A stretch of 43,242 nucleotides of DNA from NCBI GenBank assembly GCA_028280525.1, contig JANQLR010000309.1, positions 1 through 43,242 on the forward strand. Reading direction: 5' to 3'. Shown piece by piece: positions 42,280-43,242 of the stretch. The notes under the pieces were generated by a model. The model had not been told where the DNA came from and made no database searches. It saw nothing but the letters and a program-made list of their open reading frames with translations. A program made the translations under genes and the position numbers. How positions within the stretch are numbered: position 1 is the first letter of the stretch; the number at the start of each line of letters is the position of its first letter. The stretch is from Longimicrobiales bacterium (lineage in GTDB: Bacteria > Gemmatimonadota > Gemmatimonadetes > Longimicrobiales > Gaopeijiaceae).

Positions 42280-43242
42280 TCATCGTCCCTCCTGGATCAC
42301 GTCGCGATCCACCAGCATCGCGATCACCCGGTCGACGGCGACCTCGACGGAGACATCCGACGTGTCGAGCTCCAGCTCGGGCGACTCGGGGCTCTCGTAG
42401 GGGTCGGAGATACCGGTGAAGTTCGGGATCTCACCGGCCCGCGCCCGGGCGTAGAGCCCCTTTGCGTCCCGCCGTTCGCACTCGTCGAGCGGCGTGCTCA
42501 CCCACACCTCGTGAAAGCGACCCTCGTCCACACGGCTTCGGGCGAAGGCGCGCGCCTCCGCGTAGGGCGACACGAAGGCGCACAGGACGATCGAGCCCTG
42601 CCGCGCCATGAGCGCGGCGACCTCGGCGACCCGTCGGATGTTCTCCGTGCGATCGTCGAGCCCGAAGCCCAGGTCCCCGTTCAGCCCGTGCCGAACCAGA
42701 TCCCCATCGAGCCGCGCCACCTGGACGCCGCGCCGGAAGAGCTCCCGCTCGACTCCCCGGGCGACGGTGGTCTTCCCCGAGCCCGAAAGCCCGGTGAACC
42801 AGACGACGGCGGAGCGGTGCCCCGATCGGGCTTCCCGCTCGGCGAGGGCGACCCCCTCCTCACTCTCCCAGACCACGTTCGGGCTGACGTGCACCGCGGG
42901 GCGGGCCCGGTCGGCAGGGTCCGGCACGGCGCGGACCTCCCCCCGGATCATCCCCGCGGCCACCGTGCCGTTCGTCGCCGGGTCGATCAGGATGAAGCTC
43001 CCCGTCTCGCGGTTCATCGCGTACGGATCGAAGGCGACCGGCGAGGCGAGCGCGACGTGAACGCGGGCGATGTCGTTCAGCTCGAGCGTTTCGCGCGCTT
43101 CGCGATGGAGGGTATCGACGTCGATGCGGTGCACGATGCGGCGGACGCGGCCCCGGACCGAGCGGGTCGTGTGCCGCAGCCAGACCTCCTGCCCGGCGCG
43201 CAGCGGTTCGTCCGTCATCCAGCAGATCGTCGCGTCCAGCTC
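42280..43242 (-). CDS. cysNC: CysNC sulfate adenylyltransferase/APS kinase fusion, 3' part
   Basis: The frame is open to the window edge. Codons before the Met at 43218 read ELDATICWMTDEPLRAG, which is the C-terminal beta-barrel of CysN, so the true start lies outside and the GTPase part is missing here. That domain spans about 100 residues (to about ATNGTVAAGMI). The APS kinase (CysC) domain follows: P-loop FTGLSGSGKTTVARG, LDGDLVRHGLNGDLGF, ENIRRVAEVA, CAFVSPYAEAR and NFTGISDPYESPESPEL. The fusion would make APS and then PAPS, the sulfate donor for assimilation or for sulfating polysaccharides. cysD would be expected just upstream. DUF2061 and UDP-sugar genes follow, which hints at sulfated surface polymers; that link is inference. 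Confidence 0.93.
   Translation of the reverse strand, partial: ELDATICWMTDEPLRAGQEVWLRHTTRSVRGRVRRIVHRIDVDTLHREARETLELNDIARVHVALASPVAFDPYAMNRETGSFILIDPATNGTVAAGMIRGEVRAVPDPADRARPAVHVSPNVVWESEEGVALAEREARSGHRSAVVWFTGLSGSGKTTVARGVERELFRRGVQVARLDGDLVRHGLNGDLGFGLDDRTENIRRVAEVAALMARQGSIVLCAFVSPYAEARAFARSRVDEGRFHEVWVSTPLDECERRDAKGLYARARAGEIPNFTGISDPYESPESPELELDTSDVSVEVAVDRVIAMLVDRDVIQEGR

Noticed and set aside
42280-43218. Treating the CysC-type gene as complete with its start at 43218
   Set aside because: In-frame codons upstream to the window edge match CysN (ELDATICWM), so the Met at 43218 is internal and the gene is truncated by the window.

Overview
The window is a gene-dense, high-GC stretch of a Gram-negative (diderm) chromosome. 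LptD, a full Tol-Pal set, Wza/Wzc/Wzi-type capsule proteins, HldD and several lipoproteins all point to an LPS-type outer membrane. The codon bias and the compact tol-pal/cpoB/nrdR/tatC/lptD run are what I would expect from a Gemmatimonadota-like lineage. That placement is inference from gene content, not a computed phylogeny. No rRNA, tRNA, CRISPR array, prophage or transposase gene was seen.

Layout. (A) 1-15917, minus strand, an envelope-biogenesis block. In transcription order it holds a LysM protein, an SDR sugar epimerase, tolQ-tolR-tolA-tolB, pal, cpoB, nrdR, tatC, lptD, an FN3 lipoprotein, a glutamate formiminotransferase and a TPR/low-complexity protein cut by the window edge. A 267-bp inverted-repeat (MITE-like) element fills the whole nrdR-tatC gap, and an 11-bp-stem hairpin lies between pal and cpoB. 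(B) 16219-19278, plus strand: a minimal Wza and a BY-kinase Wzc, divergent from the LysM gene. (C) 19297-25148, minus: rel-uvrB-tsaE-tsaB-rimI, packed with start/stop overlaps. (D) 25364-32359, plus: one 2331-residue lipoprotein built of a Big2-like domain, six DUF11-like repeats and a long right-handed beta-helix region. (E) 32410-37612, minus: cupin, Wzi-type barrel, DegT-type aminotransferase, TPR lipoprotein, radC. (F) 37716-39286, plus: hldD and rfbC. (G) 39300-43242, minus: the 3' part of a cysNC sulfate-activation fusion, a DUF2061 membrane protein, UDP-glucuronate decarboxylase, a WbpP-type epimerase and a TPR protein.

How the parts fit. Blocks B, E, F and G plus the SDR in A form a dispersed surface-polysaccharide programme: sugar-nucleotide modification (SDRs, UXS, aminotransferase, RfbC, HldD, cupin), possible sulfation through PAPS from CysNC, export (Wza, Wzc) and surface attachment (Wzi). 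Block A supplies outer-membrane maintenance (Tol-Pal-CpoB), LPS transport (LptD) and Tat secretion. Block C is housekeeping: stringent response, nucleotide excision repair, t6A tRNA modification and ribosomal protein acetylation. Neighbouring genes frequently share ATGA, GTGA or TTGA overlaps, suggesting translational coupling. The features most worth a second look are the MITE-like element, the giant lipoprotein, the acidic insertions in LptD and TolA, and the pal-cpoB hairpin.
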